Part shown: positions 1 to 8,403 of the stretch, one piece after another
Layout: every line of letters begins with the position of its first letter
How positions within the stretch are numbered: the first letter of the stretch is position 1
Assembly: GCF_029223185.1 (NCBI RefSeq)
Contig: NZ_JARHUG010000001.1
Location: forward strand, 62,001-126,000
Direction of reading: 5' to 3'
DNA length: 64,000 nt
Source of the DNA: Aliiglaciecola sp. CAU 1673
GTDB taxonomy: Bacteria > Pseudomonadota > Gammaproteobacteria > Enterobacterales > Alteromonadaceae
Notes under the pieces: generated by a model
Database searches by the model: none
What the model was told of the DNA's origin: nothing
Seen by the model: the letters and a program-made list of their open reading frames with translations, nothing else
Made by a program: the position numbers and the translations under genes

Positions 1-259
1 GTGCTTTCTGCTCGCGCAACATCGCAATACGCGGATGTGGCATGACCGTGAAATGATGCTCTATTGTGGGCATGGCATCGGATATTGCGCTGGTCAAGTG
101 GTCACAGAAACCCTGCCCCGCAAGCTCACCGCTGACAATATGAAAGGGTGGGGCGTCGGGAATGGCCCACTGAATGCTTGCCTTCGAATCGACTTCCCTA
201 TCTGGTTGCTGTGCCAGCACGCTGCTCGCTAGTAGCGTCAACAACAGCCAGAAATGCAT
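1..259 (-). CDS. Periplasmic solute-binding-like protein, TIGR02285 type (N-terminal part)
   Basis: Only the first 86 codons are present; the gene continues beyond the left edge. It begins at an ATG with a short hydrophobic signal peptide (MHFWLLLTLLASSVLA, cleavage expected after LA-QQ). The mature start reads IQWAIPDAPPFHI, then a GQGF segment and an HHFTVMPHPR stretch. The W-x-x-x-x-x-PPF start followed by GQG and a conserved R is typical of TIGR02285, a distant branch of the bacterial family 3 solute-binding proteins. Ligand unknown. No ABC permease is visible next to it, so it may be a stand-alone periplasmic sensor or binder. The reading frame is certain from the signal peptide; the family call rests on a short stretch. 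Confidence 0.6.
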   Translation of the reverse strand, partial: MHFWLLLTLLASSVLAQQPDREVDSKASIQWAIPDAPPFHIVSGELAGQGFCDHLTSAISDAMPTIEHHFTVMPHPRIAMLREQKA

Positions 260-476
260 GTCGACCTCAAAACGAAGAGATAGTTGATTTTAATATACGG
301 TAAAAGTGCGTTTGAACCGACTTTTTCTTTACTTTGTCGAAGGGCAGGGGGTTAGGCCTTACTTGTCGCTGCCAAGTTCGATATGCTCAGGCGCTTTTTT
401 TATTGCCATGATCGCTCAAGTGAAATGCTCTGTAGCATGCAGATCATGGTGGATATTCTGTAGTAAGGAATTGCCT

Positions 477-2936
477 ATGAAGACACGCCTGCTCCTCCTC
501 GGTGCGGTTGCGCTTGGTGCTGTTGCGCTAAATGCTTCTGCCGATGCCATTCGCCAGACTAAAGGGGATTTCGAAGATAAATTCCGTCAACTGGATGAAG
601 TGCTGCCCACCGCTAACATATATCGAAATGCTGCCGGAGAGCCCGGTCATCAATATTGGCAGCAGCAAGTGGACTACAAAATTCAGGCACGTCTGGACGA
701 AGACAAACGCCGCTTAAGCGCTGTGCAGCAAATAAGGTATTTCAACAACTCGCCGGATACACTGCGTTATTTGTGGCTGCAACTGGAACAGAATGAGCTT
801 AAAGCGGACTCTATGTCCGAATTGTCCAATGCTTTTGCCGGCATTGGCCGTCGTGGCCCGGCAACTCAAGCGGGCGACGGTGAAACACCGGCCAAGCTGA
901 GCCTGGATGAACTGCGTCGCCAGCAATTTTTGGCCGACAACCAGATGGGCTTTGATATAGCTGAAGTCAAAGACGCCAAAGGCCGCAAACTGAAGGTCAC
1001 AATCGTCGGTACCAATATGCGAGTCGATCTGCTGGAGCCACTAAAATCTGGCCAGCAATTAGACTTTACTCTGAGCTATGCCTTTAACCTGCCGGAAGAA
1101 AATGCGGTTTCGGCTCGGGGCGGCTATGAGCATTTCCCCAAAGACGCCCGTGAAGGTGGCAATGATATTTTTCAGTTAGCCCAGTGGTTCCCACGTTTGC
1201 ATGCTTACACCGATTATGAAGCCTGGACCAATAAGGAGTTCTTGGGACGCGGTGAATTTACCCTGGAGTTCGGTAACTACGAGGTGGAAATTGATGTACC
1301 GGCGGACCATATCGTCGCGGCCACTGGTACCTTGCAAAACGCCGATGCAGTGTTGTCCAGCGAACAGCGTAAACGCTTAAAGCAAGCTGAAACTGCCAAG
1401 CGTCCGGTGTTTGTGGTGACTGAAGAAGAAGCCCTTGAGAACGAAAAAGAAGGCACCAATAAGCGCAAGGTATGGAAATTCAAGGCCGACAAAGTGCGAG
1501 ACTTTGCCTGGGCTTCTTCCCGTAAATTCATGTGGGATGCCCGCGGCTACGCCCAAGGGGGCGATGAGATGCCGCTGGTGATGGCCATGTCTTTTTATCC
1601 TAAGGAAGGTGGCGACCTGTGGAAGAAATACTCCACTGAGTCGGTGATCCACACCATGCAAGTTTACTCCCGTTTCTCCTTCGATTATCCCTATCCGGTG
1701 GCGCAGTCGGTAAACGGTCCGGTGGGCGGTATGGAATATCCGATGATTACCTTTAATGGTCCGCGCACCGAATTACAGGATGATGGCACCCGTACCTATT
1801 CCCAGGCAGAGAAGCGCTATTTGATTGGTGTGGTGATCCATGAAATCGGCCATATTTACTTCCCCATGGTGGTTAACTCGGATGAGCGCCAGTGGACCTG
1901 GATGGATGAGGGGCTAAACAGCTTCCTCGATGGTGTGGCTGGACGTGAGTGGGATCCTGAGATCCCATGGGGGGTAGAGCCGCGAGATATCACTGACTAT
2001 ATGAAATCTACCAATCAAGTGCCGGTGATGACCCAGTCGGACAGCATCCTGCAGTTTGGTCCCAATGCCTATACCAAACCCGCTGCCGCCCTGAATATTC
2101 TGCGCGAAACCATTATGGGCCGTGAGCTGTTTGACTTCGCCTTTAAGGAGTATGCCCGTCGCTGGAAGTACAAGCGTCCAACCCCGGCAGATTTCTTCCG
2201 CACTATGGAAGAGGCCAGTGGCGTGGATTTAGATTGGTTCTGGCGCGGCTGGTTCTACAGCACCGATCATGTGGATATCAGCATCGACAAGATCTACAAG
2301 CTACGCATTGATACCGAGGATCCGGATATCGACTTCGAGCGTCGTCGTTTGGAAGAGAAAAACAAACCTTTATCTTTAACGGTGGAGCGCAACCGCGTTG
2401 AAGGTATCGAACTGTGGGTCGACAAAAACCAGGATCTGGATGACTTCTACGACAAAAACGACCGCTTTACCGTGACCAACAAAGAGCGCAATCAATATCG
2501 CAAGTTCCTGAAAGACCTTGAAGATTGGGAGCGCGAGGCGTTTGAGCGCGCGGTTAAGGAAGATAAAAATTACTACGTGATGGAGTTTTCTAACCTGGGC
2601 GGCTTGGTGATGCCTATTATCCTGCAACTGGACTACACGGACGGTAGCAGTGAGATGATGCGCATCCCTGCCGAGATCTGGCGCCGCAGTCCTAAAGCGG
2701 TGAAGAAATTGATCGTGACAGACAAGGACAAAGAACTGAAGCAGGTTACTGTCGATCCGCGTTGGGAAACCGCCGATGTGGATGTGGAAAACAACCACTA
2801 TCCACGCCAGATCATTCCTTCCCGGGTTGAAGCCTATAAGGCCAAGAAATCGGATGATCTGATTCGTCGTGACATCATGCAGGACATCAAGACCAAGCTG
2901 AAGTCTGACGAGGAAGACAAGAAGGATGACAACTAA
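477..2936 (+). CDS. M1 family metallopeptidase, periplasmic
   Basis: Zinc aminopeptidase of the gluzincin M1 family, 819 residues. The ATG at 477 is preferred over the upstream in-frame start at 306 because it follows TAAGGA and opens a clean signal peptide (MKTRLLLLGAVALGAVALNA-SADA), placing the enzyme in the periplasm. The zinc site is HEIGH at residues 455-459, with the third ligand E478 in WMDEGLN (HExxH-x18-E spacing). The substrate N-terminus motif appears as GGMEY near residue 419 instead of the canonical GAMEN. The last 200 residues are highly charged and rich in lysine and aspartate. It overlaps the next gene by 11 bases, so the two are probably co-translated. Physiological peptide substrates cannot be read from sequence. 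Confidence 0.9.
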   Translation: MKTRLLLLGAVALGAVALNASADAIRQTKGDFEDKFRQLDEVLPTANIYRNAAGEPGHQYWQQQVDYKIQARLDEDKRRLSAVQQIRYFNNSPDTLRYLWLQLEQNELKADSMSELSNAFAGIGRRGPATQAGDGETPAKLSLDELRRQQFLADNQMGFDIAEVKDAKGRKLKVTIVGTNMRVDLLEPLKSGQQLDFTLSYAFNLPEENAVSARGGYEHFPKDAREGGNDIFQLAQWFPRLHAYTDYEAWTNKEFLGRGEFTLEFGNYEVEIDVPADHIVAATGTLQNADAVLSSEQRKRLKQAETAKRPVFVVTEEEALENEKEGTNKRKVWKFKADKVRDFAWASSRKFMWDARGYAQGGDEMPLVMAMSFYPKEGGDLWKKYSTESVIHTMQVYSRFSFDYPYPVAQSVNGPVGGMEYPMITFNGPRTELQDDGTRTYSQAEKRYLIGVVIHEIGHIYFPMVVNSDERQWTWMDEGLNSFLDGVAGREWDPEIPWGVEPRDITDYMKSTNQVPVMTQSDSILQFGPNAYTKPAAALNILRETIMGRELFDFAFKEYARRWKYKRPTPADFFRTMEEASGVDLDWFWRGWFYSTDHVDISIDKIYKLRIDTEDPDIDFERRRLEEKNKPLSLTVERNRVEGIELWVDKNQDLDDFYDKNDRFTVTNKERNQYRKFLKDLEDWEREAFERAVKEDKNYYVMEFSNLGGLVMPIILQLDYTDGSSEMMRIPAEIWRRSPKAVKKLIVTDKDKELKQVTVDPRWETADVDVENNHYPRQIIPSRVEAYKAKKSDDLIRRDIMQDIKTKLKSDEEDKKDDN

Positions 2937-3426
2937 GATGTTAAGGCGGCTATGTGTCTTGATATTAGCTGGCAGCCTTTGGCTGCCGGCGTTCGCCCAT
3001 CAGCAGAAGGCGGCCATCACCAAAGTCTTGTTTAATAGCCGCACCGGGCATATTGAAGTTATGCATCGTTTTTATATGCATGATGCCGAGCATGCGGTGG
3101 GTGAGATTTTCGGCGGCAAAGCCGACATCATGAAATCTGCCGAAACACAGCAGCAGTTTGCCGACTATGTTACCGAGCGCTTCGAGCTACTCCAGCAAGA
3201 CAAGGGGTTGCCTTTGTCGCTGGTGGGCTTTGAACTGGAAGGCAAGTTCTTCTGGGTTTACCAGGAAACTCCTATTCCTGTGGAACTGACAAACCTTTCA
3301 GTGCGCCACAATGCGCTTCGCGATATTTGGCCTAGTCAGGTTAACCTGGTCAATATTGAAGGCCGTGAGGAGCTCAAAAGCCTGACCTTCCATGGCAGCG
3401 CCGAGCTACTAAAAGTCGAGTTTTAA
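2926..3426 (+). CDS. DUF6702 family exported protein
   Basis: Small exported protein of 166 residues matching DUF6702, a family of unknown function. An N-terminal signal peptide (LCVLILAGSLWLPAFAHQ) precedes a compact beta-rich domain that starts with KAAITKVLFNSRTGHIEVMHRFY and ends with LTFHGSAELLKVEF. The ATG at 2926 overlaps the M1 peptidase stop; a second ATG at 2938 lies just past that stop and is an equally possible start. Tight coupling to the peptidase suggests a shared periplasmic role, perhaps as accessory or inhibitor, but nothing in the sequence proves it. The gene ends eight bases before a REP palindrome that can act as its terminator. Confidence 0.75.
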   Translation: MTTKMLRRLCVLILAGSLWLPAFAHQQKAAITKVLFNSRTGHIEVMHRFYMHDAEHAVGEIFGGKADIMKSAETQQQFADYVTERFELLQQDKGLPLSLVGFELEGKFFWVYQETPIPVELTNLSVRHNALRDIWPSQVNLVNIEGREELKSLTFHGSAELLKVEF

Positions 3427-3434
3427 CTCTGGAG

Positions 3435-3487
3435 GGGGTCAGGTCTTGAAATTTGCAGAATTGCTGCAAATTTCAAGACCTGACCCC
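3435..3487. repeat. REP palindrome, copy 1
   Basis: Perfect inverted repeat with two 24-base arms (left arm begins GGGGTCAGGTCTTGAAATTT, right arm is its exact reverse complement) and a 5-base loop AATTG. The same arms bound the RAYT gene at 39667-40582 and form another perfect palindrome at 47634-47685. It is followed at once by a T-run and then by a partial second copy of the right end (TGACCCC followed by T6, 3495-3508), so it probably also terminates transcription of the peptidase/DUF6702 pair. Confidence 0.9.
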
Positions 3488-3506
3488 ATTTTTTTGACCC
3501 CATTTT

Positions 3507-3950
3507 TTAGCTGGGGCCAAAGGTTGGCTCTATGCGTTGTTTTTGATGTTTCGGATTGCCTCTTGCGCTGAGGATGCCGGCTTTTACCGGTTTAGTGAAA
3601 GTGACGACTAACGCCAGTAAGGGTAAAGCGAACAAGGTCGAGAAGACCATGGCACAAAGCGTGTCTAAAAGGATGACGAAGCGTGCCAGGTATAGCCAGC
3701 GGAGGCTAACAGACAACAAAAATAACAGGGAGAAAAGTAAAATCGGCAGCCAGGGTGCCAGAAATTCGCCAGCAGCGTGGGCACTATAGGCGGTGGCTGT
3801 GGGTGTCTTCGAATGGCTGATAAAGCGTATCAGATAGTCAAATAGCTCGGACTCCCCCATCGGCTTGTCGATACCGATAAATACCAGCACCAATACCGAT
3901 AGCGAAAGCAGAAATCTCAGCCAATAGAAAGTCAGAGTGAGCGCGTACAT
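3507..3950 (-). CDS. Hypothetical inner-membrane protein
   Basis: About 147 residues from the ATG at 3950; a TTG at 3980 would add ten. Three or four hydrophobic segments are visible: FLLSLSVLVLVFIG near the N-terminus, FLAPWLPILLFSLLFLLSV in the middle, then FVILLDTLCAMVFSTLFALPLLALVV. A soluble loop with GESELFDYLIRFISHSKTP lies between the first two. I recognise no family. The gene lies convergent to the DUF6702 gene, with the REP palindrome between the two stop codons. The ribosome-binding site is weak, so the start is uncertain. Confidence 0.55.
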   Translation of the reverse strand: MYALTLTFYWLRFLLSLSVLVLVFIGIDKPMGESELFDYLIRFISHSKTPTATAYSAHAAGEFLAPWLPILLFSLLFLLSVSLRWLYLARFVILLDTLCAMVFSTLFALPLLALVVTFTKPVKAGILSARGNPKHQKQRIEPTFGPS

Positions 3951-4165
3951 TTGATGGCCCGGAAGAAGCTTTAAAAGCAAAAGATGCTGGAAATGCGGCG
4001 CAGAAAATATCTCAGAATTGGTCTTTCAGCAAGGATTGTCGTTGGTCAAATCACAGCTGCTACTTTGCCGGTTTTTAGCGTTAACAATCTCCACTACTAA
4101 GTCTTAACTTTTTCATGAAAATCATGAACTAAACTAGATGTTAAATTCAGTAAAAAGGAAAGATT

Positions 4166-4729
4166 ATGCACGCTTTGAGAATGTGTTGGAGCATCTTGCT
4201 TTGTTTTGCGCTGGTGGCTTGTGCATCCATGGGGGATGGCAGCAAGGCCGAGAAGCAGCAGAAGATTTTGTCGATGAAAGAGGAAGTGTTAACCCGGCTT
4301 TTTAAGGAAAAGCCTGATACCCGTGCCCAAATCAATGCCGCTCCAGGCTATGCTGTTTTCAGCAATGCCAATGTTAATTTGATCCTGTTGTCGGCCGGCA
4401 CCGGCTATGGGGTAGTAAAGGATATGCAAAGTGGTAAGCATACCTACATGAACATGGCTGAAGGTGGCGTAGGTTTTGGCCTGGGAGCTAAGGATTATCG
4501 TATTGTCATGGTTTTCCACACTCATGACGCTCTACAACGCTTTATCGACAGCGGTTGGGCTTTCGGAGGGCACGCCGATGCAGCCGCCAAGGCTGCTGAT
4601 AAGGGTGTATCGGCCGAAGCCGAAGCGCAAACCGGTGATGTTACCCTGTATACCCTGACAGAATCCGGGTTAGCCCTTCAAGCGACCGTCAAAGGGGTCA
4701 AATTCTGGGTGGATGAAGCGTTGAACTGA
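4166..4729 (+). CDS. SYLF/Ysc84-domain lipoprotein
   Basis: 187-residue lipoprotein with lipobox LVAC at residues 16-19 (lipidated Cys19). The remainder matches the SYLF (Ysc84) domain, known in eukaryotes as a phosphoinositide- and actin-binding module and found in many bacterial envelope lipoproteins of unknown role. Supporting features are the opening helix with LFKEKPDTRAQINAAPGYAVFSN, the glycine-rich run GTGYGVVKDMQSGKHTYMNMAEGGVGFGLG and the late FWVDEALN. The start ATG follows AAGGAAAG. It stands alone, with its own 140-base upstream region. Confidence 0.85.
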   Translation: MHALRMCWSILLCFALVACASMGDGSKAEKQQKILSMKEEVLTRLFKEKPDTRAQINAAPGYAVFSNANVNLILLSAGTGYGVVKDMQSGKHTYMNMAEGGVGFGLGAKDYRIVMVFHTHDALQRFIDSGWAFGGHADAAAKAADKGVSAEAEAQTGDVTLYTLTESGLALQATVKGVKFWVDEALN

Positions 4730-4828
4730 TGAGCTGAGGGCCTGTAGCTGGGCACATATTATGTCAAATGCTCTTTTTGAATTCCTTTATGGGAATCAGA
4801 AATAGTGGCATAAATCCTGGGCCTTATG

Positions 4829-5587
4829 TTATTCAAAGCTATCAAAGCGCCACTTCTCTTTGAGTTTACGGATAAGTTGAGGGTTCTCGTCCATAAAATG
4901 TCGGAACTCTTCAATGATGTCTTTGTGCTTGAATGAAGCTAAATGCCAGTAACCACTGCCTTGCGGGGCATCCTCAGCAAGTGTGATGGGAGGGCTTTTC
5001 TCTCCCATGATTGCGCGCCAATAGTAATTAGCTATACGGCTATTCATGTAGGCACCGTCAATCCGCTCCCTTATTAACATCAAATAAAGACTGTTGTAAT
5101 CAGTTGCCTCTATAGTACGGATTGTTTTGGCATGAATATCTTCAAAATAAGGGTAGGGCGTGAAACCCAAAGGGACACCCAAGACTTTCAATTTGAGATG
5201 GGCATCTTGTGCATTCTGTTTGAGAACGATTAGACCATCGGTAAATTCCAGCATGGGAGCGTAGGCGATATCCAGTCCTGCTTTCAAGTCCTGCACCCAA
5301 TTAGGATTCTGCGGAAATATCAGCCCCAATTTGCCATCAACAAAATCCTGATCCATGCGCTTTAACGGCAGCACAACATATTCAAAACGATAGGGTTTTC
5401 CGTCCAGGAATGCATCCATGATGTCTCTGCCTAAACCAGAGTAGACTCCCCCTTGATACTGGGAGTATGGGAGAAAATGCGGGTAGTCCTCAACGCCGAC
5501 CGTATAAATCTGCTCATCTGACTTAACATGGGCGCAGAAAAATATGCTGAAAGTTAACAACAGTGAATAGATCGTTGCTGCGTACAT
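4829..5587 (-). CDS. Periplasmic solute-binding protein, family 3-like
   Basis: 252 residues with a signal peptide (MYAATIYSLLLTFSIFFCAH-VKS). The mature protein has the layout of family 3 amino-acid binding proteins: an early beta strand with a ligand-contact segment (VGVEDYPHFLPYSQYQGGVYSGLGRDIMDAF), a hinge region, and a second lobe near TDYNSLYLMLIRERIDGAYMNS. No ABC permease or ATPase gene lies nearby, so it may feed a distant transporter or act as a sensor. Ligand unknown. Same orientation as no close neighbour; probably a single-gene unit. Confidence 0.75.
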   Translation of the reverse strand: MYAATIYSLLLTFSIFFCAHVKSDEQIYTVGVEDYPHFLPYSQYQGGVYSGLGRDIMDAFLDGKPYRFEYVVLPLKRMDQDFVDGKLGLIFPQNPNWVQDLKAGLDIAYAPMLEFTDGLIVLKQNAQDAHLKLKVLGVPLGFTPYPYFEDIHAKTIRTIEATDYNSLYLMLIRERIDGAYMNSRIANYYWRAIMGEKSPPITLAEDAPQGSGYWHLASFKHKDIIEEFRHFMDENPQLIRKLKEKWRFDSFE

Positions 5588-5744
5588 GGATAGAAATCAG
5601 TTGTTGGGGCAAAGATCAGCTTAGTGTGGTTGGACAGCAATTGCTATGTGCTTGCTCAGAAACTGAAGCCTTGGCTACTGAACTGAACTTTTATAGCCTG
5701 CCAGCCTCTATTGTTTACCGCAATGGACTGTCCATCTCTGAATC

Positions 5745-6443
5745 TTGTCAAAATCTCTGTTTTCCAAACATCAACTCGCATTTTTTATTGCCCTGTCGCT
5801 GCTACTGCACGTGTTACTGGCGCTGTGGCTAGCCAGTCAAAACAGTGATGTTACCCCCAACACTGCTAAGCAGCCTGCCATTGTGGCCAGGTTGTATATG
5901 CCCACGCCTCCAGTGACCGTCCCTGAGCCGCTGGAACAGCCAGAGCCTGTGAAAGTCCCGGATAAGAATGACATTGCAGCTACTGATCCTATTACCGAAA
6001 TGCCGGCTGAAGCTCCGCCTGAGCAAGCTCCAGGGCAGCCAACGGAAGTAAGTGAGAAGAGCGCCGTGCCTCAAGAGGAAATCAGGGGGGAGTCCGCCAA
6101 AACGAGAAACACATCTGATAACAACCAGCCCTTTAATCTGAATTCATTAGTCCGGCGACAGCTTGGCAATATGCAACAAATGCAGCGTCAACAACTGGGG
6201 GAGCAAGCCGCCAGAGAATTCCGTCAGCAACAGACCAACCCAATCGGCCATATCCCCGATATTCAGCCAATGCAAAGCGAAGAGGAAACGTTTCTGGAGT
6301 CACAGCGTATCGAGGCGAACTGTGACAACAATGCTAAAGCCGCGATTGCAGGCGTGTTGAGTTTGATGGGAGGGCAAGTGCGTTGCAGTCGTCCACCGGA
6401 TTTCCAGCAGTATATTGACAGGCGACTGAACAAAAACCCCTAG
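5745..6443 (+). CDS. TonB-like proline-rich envelope protein
   Basis: 232 residues, apparently from a TTG start at 5745 with no strong ribosome-binding site. One N-terminal membrane anchor (FFIALSLLLHVLLALWLAS) carries the S-x-x-x-H pattern also seen in TonB. It is followed by a long proline/glutamate-rich spacer (residues 50-110, PEPLEQPEPVKVP type), a glutamine-rich segment (QQMQRQQLGEQAAREFRQQQ) and a short C-terminal region with two cysteines (NCDNN, VRCSRPP). It lacks the usual TonB C-terminal YP motif, so it is not a complete canonical TonB. It may span the periplasm as an energy-transducing or scaffold protein; function unproven. Confidence 0.6.
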   Translation: MSKSLFSKHQLAFFIALSLLLHVLLALWLASQNSDVTPNTAKQPAIVARLYMPTPPVTVPEPLEQPEPVKVPDKNDIAATDPITEMPAEAPPEQAPGQPTEVSEKSAVPQEEIRGESAKTRNTSDNNQPFNLNSLVRRQLGNMQQMQRQQLGEQAAREFRQQQTNPIGHIPDIQPMQSEEETFLESQRIEANCDNNAKAAIAGVLSLMGGQVRCSRPPDFQQYIDRRLNKNP

Positions 6444-6678
6444 CCTCTGATATTGCGCTTATTTCAGTCAGATTCTAAGCAGTAAAAACTGAACTAAAGC
6501 GGGAGTTTAAATTCTGCTTAGGAACGGTCAAAATACAGCGGTTCTCCTCTGGGTGAGCCATGCGAGATATGCTGCCACAAACGGCACTCTCAAGTGAATA
6601 TGATTGCATTTATATTGCATGAAAATGCTGGTAACTTACCGGCCTGTTTTTGACCAGTAATAATCTGGTCATTGGGTA

Positions 6679-6719
6679 GCCGGCGATCCGGCATGTTTGC
6701 CGACGGCAGGAACCGTCGG
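6679..6719 (+). promoter_or_regulatory. Two hairpins in the aspartate-kinase leader
   Basis: Two perfect stem-loops lie just upstream of the kinase start: GCCGG-cgat-CCGGC (6679-6692) and CCGACGG-caggaa-CCGTCGG (6700-6719). The second ends 15 bases before the ATG, close to the GGGGGA ribosome-binding site, and could affect translation. The conserved lysine-riboswitch core was not found. Regulatory role is inference. Confidence 0.35.
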
Positions 6720-6734
6720 TGTTTAGGGGGATAC

Positions 6735-8138
6735 ATGTCTATCAATATCGCCAAGTTCGGGGGGACGAGTGTTGCCAACATTGAGGCAATGCGTCATTGC
6801 GCCCAAATTGTCATTAACAATCCGGCGACCCGGGTCGTAGTGGTGAGTGCCGCTGCCGGGGTGACCAACTATTTGGTGCAGTTGGCCAGCGAAGAGCTGA
6901 CGTCGGATCAGAAAGAAACCATACTCGGCAAAATAGAAACTATCGAATTTGCCATTTTAACCGGGCTAGAAACGCCTTCCCCTGTCAGCATCAAGTTGAA
7001 TGAACTGCTGAGCCTTCTGAGAGAACTGGCGTTCCACGAAGAAATCCTCCACCGACCTGACCTTAAGGACGCTATTTTGTCCTTAGGTGAGCGTATGTCC
7101 TCTTTGCTGTTTGCTGAACTGCTGTGCCAAATGGGCTGTGAAGCAGAGAATTTTGATGCTCGCAATGTAATCAAAACTGATAGTGAGTTTGGTGAAGCCG
7201 AGCCCGACATCGCTTTGATTGGTGAGCAGGCCGGTAAATTAATGAAGCCAGAACTGTCGCGCTGTGTATTGGTCACTCAGGGCTTTATCGGCTCCGACTG
7301 CAATGACAATACCACCACACTGGGGCGCGGCGGTTCAGACTATACGGCGGCATTGCTGGCAGAAGCACTGAATGCCGCTACCTGCGAGATTTGGACCGAT
7401 GTGATCGGTGTGTATACCACCGACCCCCGTATTACCGATAAAGCGCGTCCGCTGCCGGAGTTGAGCTTTGAAGAAGCCGCCGAGATGGCAACCTTTGGCG
7501 CCAAGGTATTGCACCCGGCAACCATGGTACCGGCTGTGCGCAAGAATATCCGTGTATTCGTAGGCTCCAGCCGTGAGCCCAATAAAGGCGGCACCTGGAT
7601 TTCCAGAGACTGTGAGCATGAGCCTCATTACCGGGCCATTACCCGGCGCAAAGATCAGGTGCTGGTGACGGTCAAGACCCCGAATATGCTCTTTGCCTCC
7701 GGATTTTTACAGGAAGTCTTTTCCATCCTGGCCAATCAGCATCTGAGTGTGGATTTGGTGACCACCTCAGAAATTGCGGTGTCGCTGACTATCGACAATC
7801 CCAGTAATTCGGTGCGTTCGACCTTGAATCAGGAAACCATCGGTCGCCTGAAAGAGATCAGCGAAGTCACAGTAGAGCAAGGCTATGACCTGATTACCGT
7901 AGTGGGCAACAATATGCACAGTGCCGCTGGGGTCTCGAGCAAAATTTTTGCTGCCGTAAAGGATTTCAATCTGCGCCTGATTTGCTACGGTGCCAATCCG
8001 CACAATATTTCTTTCCTGGTGAAAGAGAAGGACAGCACGAACGTGGTCAAAGCGCTGCATCAAGACCTGTTTGAGCAGGAGCAAATGCCCAGCCACAGCG
8101 TTGGCTTTAAACGGCATCAACATGCCAATCATGGCTGA
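6735..8138 (+). CDS. lysC: Aspartate kinase (monofunctional, LysC type)
   Basis: Phosphorylates L-aspartate with ATP, the first step toward lysine, threonine, methionine and diaminopimelate. 467 residues from ATG 6735, which follows GGGGGA and gives the classic opening NIAKFGGTSVAN. Kinase motifs: KFGGTS at 7-12, a VVVSAAAGVTNYL segment, GFIGSD and TTLGRGGSDYTAALLA, and the WTDVIGVYTTDPR loop. Two ACT domains follow (from about residue 310: VLVTVKTPNMLFASGF and ITVVGNNMHSAAGVSSKIF). Length and the lack of a homoserine dehydrogenase domain fit the lysine-sensitive LysC class. The aspartyl phosphate product also leads to aspartate semialdehyde, used by the carboxynorspermidine synthase at 21301-22500. 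Single gene with its own terminator. Confidence 0.93.
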   Translation: MSINIAKFGGTSVANIEAMRHCAQIVINNPATRVVVVSAAAGVTNYLVQLASEELTSDQKETILGKIETIEFAILTGLETPSPVSIKLNELLSLLRELAFHEEILHRPDLKDAILSLGERMSSLLFAELLCQMGCEAENFDARNVIKTDSEFGEAEPDIALIGEQAGKLMKPELSRCVLVTQGFIGSDCNDNTTTLGRGGSDYTAALLAEALNAATCEIWTDVIGVYTTDPRITDKARPLPELSFEEAAEMATFGAKVLHPATMVPAVRKNIRVFVGSSREPNKGGTWISRDCEHEPHYRAITRRKDQVLVTVKTPNMLFASGFLQEVFSILANQHLSVDLVTTSEIAVSLTIDNPSNSVRSTLNQETIGRLKEISEVTVEQGYDLITVVGNNMHSAAGVSSKIFAAVKDFNLRLICYGANPHNISFLVKEKDSTNVVKALHQDLFEQEQMPSHSVGFKRHQHANHG

Positions 8139-8160
8139 GTGAATCAAGTGAAGCAAACCA

Positions 8161-8185
8161 GGCCGCTGTATCAAGCGGCCTTTTT
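8161..8185 (+). terminator. Intrinsic terminator of lysC
   Basis: Seven-base-pair stem GGCCGCT / AGCGGCC with loop GTATCA followed by TTTTT, 22 bases after the lysC stop. Confidence 0.9.
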
Positions 8186-8403
8186 ATATGCCGCTTGTCG
8201 GCGTTGGTCCCAAGTAGCCGAAATTGATCGTCAGATTTGTCTCGTTAAGAACCTTATGCGCTTCCTTCATCACATCTTTTTCTGCCGTTAGTGGCGGATT
8301 GTTAGCGTCTCTAGCATCGGCGGACTGCACCCACAGACATTTTCCATGTGAACGGCAGAATCATCGGCCGAGAGATGACAACAATAAACACTGGAGATGT
8401 GAT

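Noticed and set aside
306-476. Longer N-terminus for the M1 peptidase
   Set aside because: The extension would bury the signal peptide; ATG 477 has its own ribosome-binding site.
6450-6735. Lysine riboswitch before lysC
   Set aside because: I looked for the conserved AGAGG/GAAAGG-type core and did not find it; only simple hairpins are visible.
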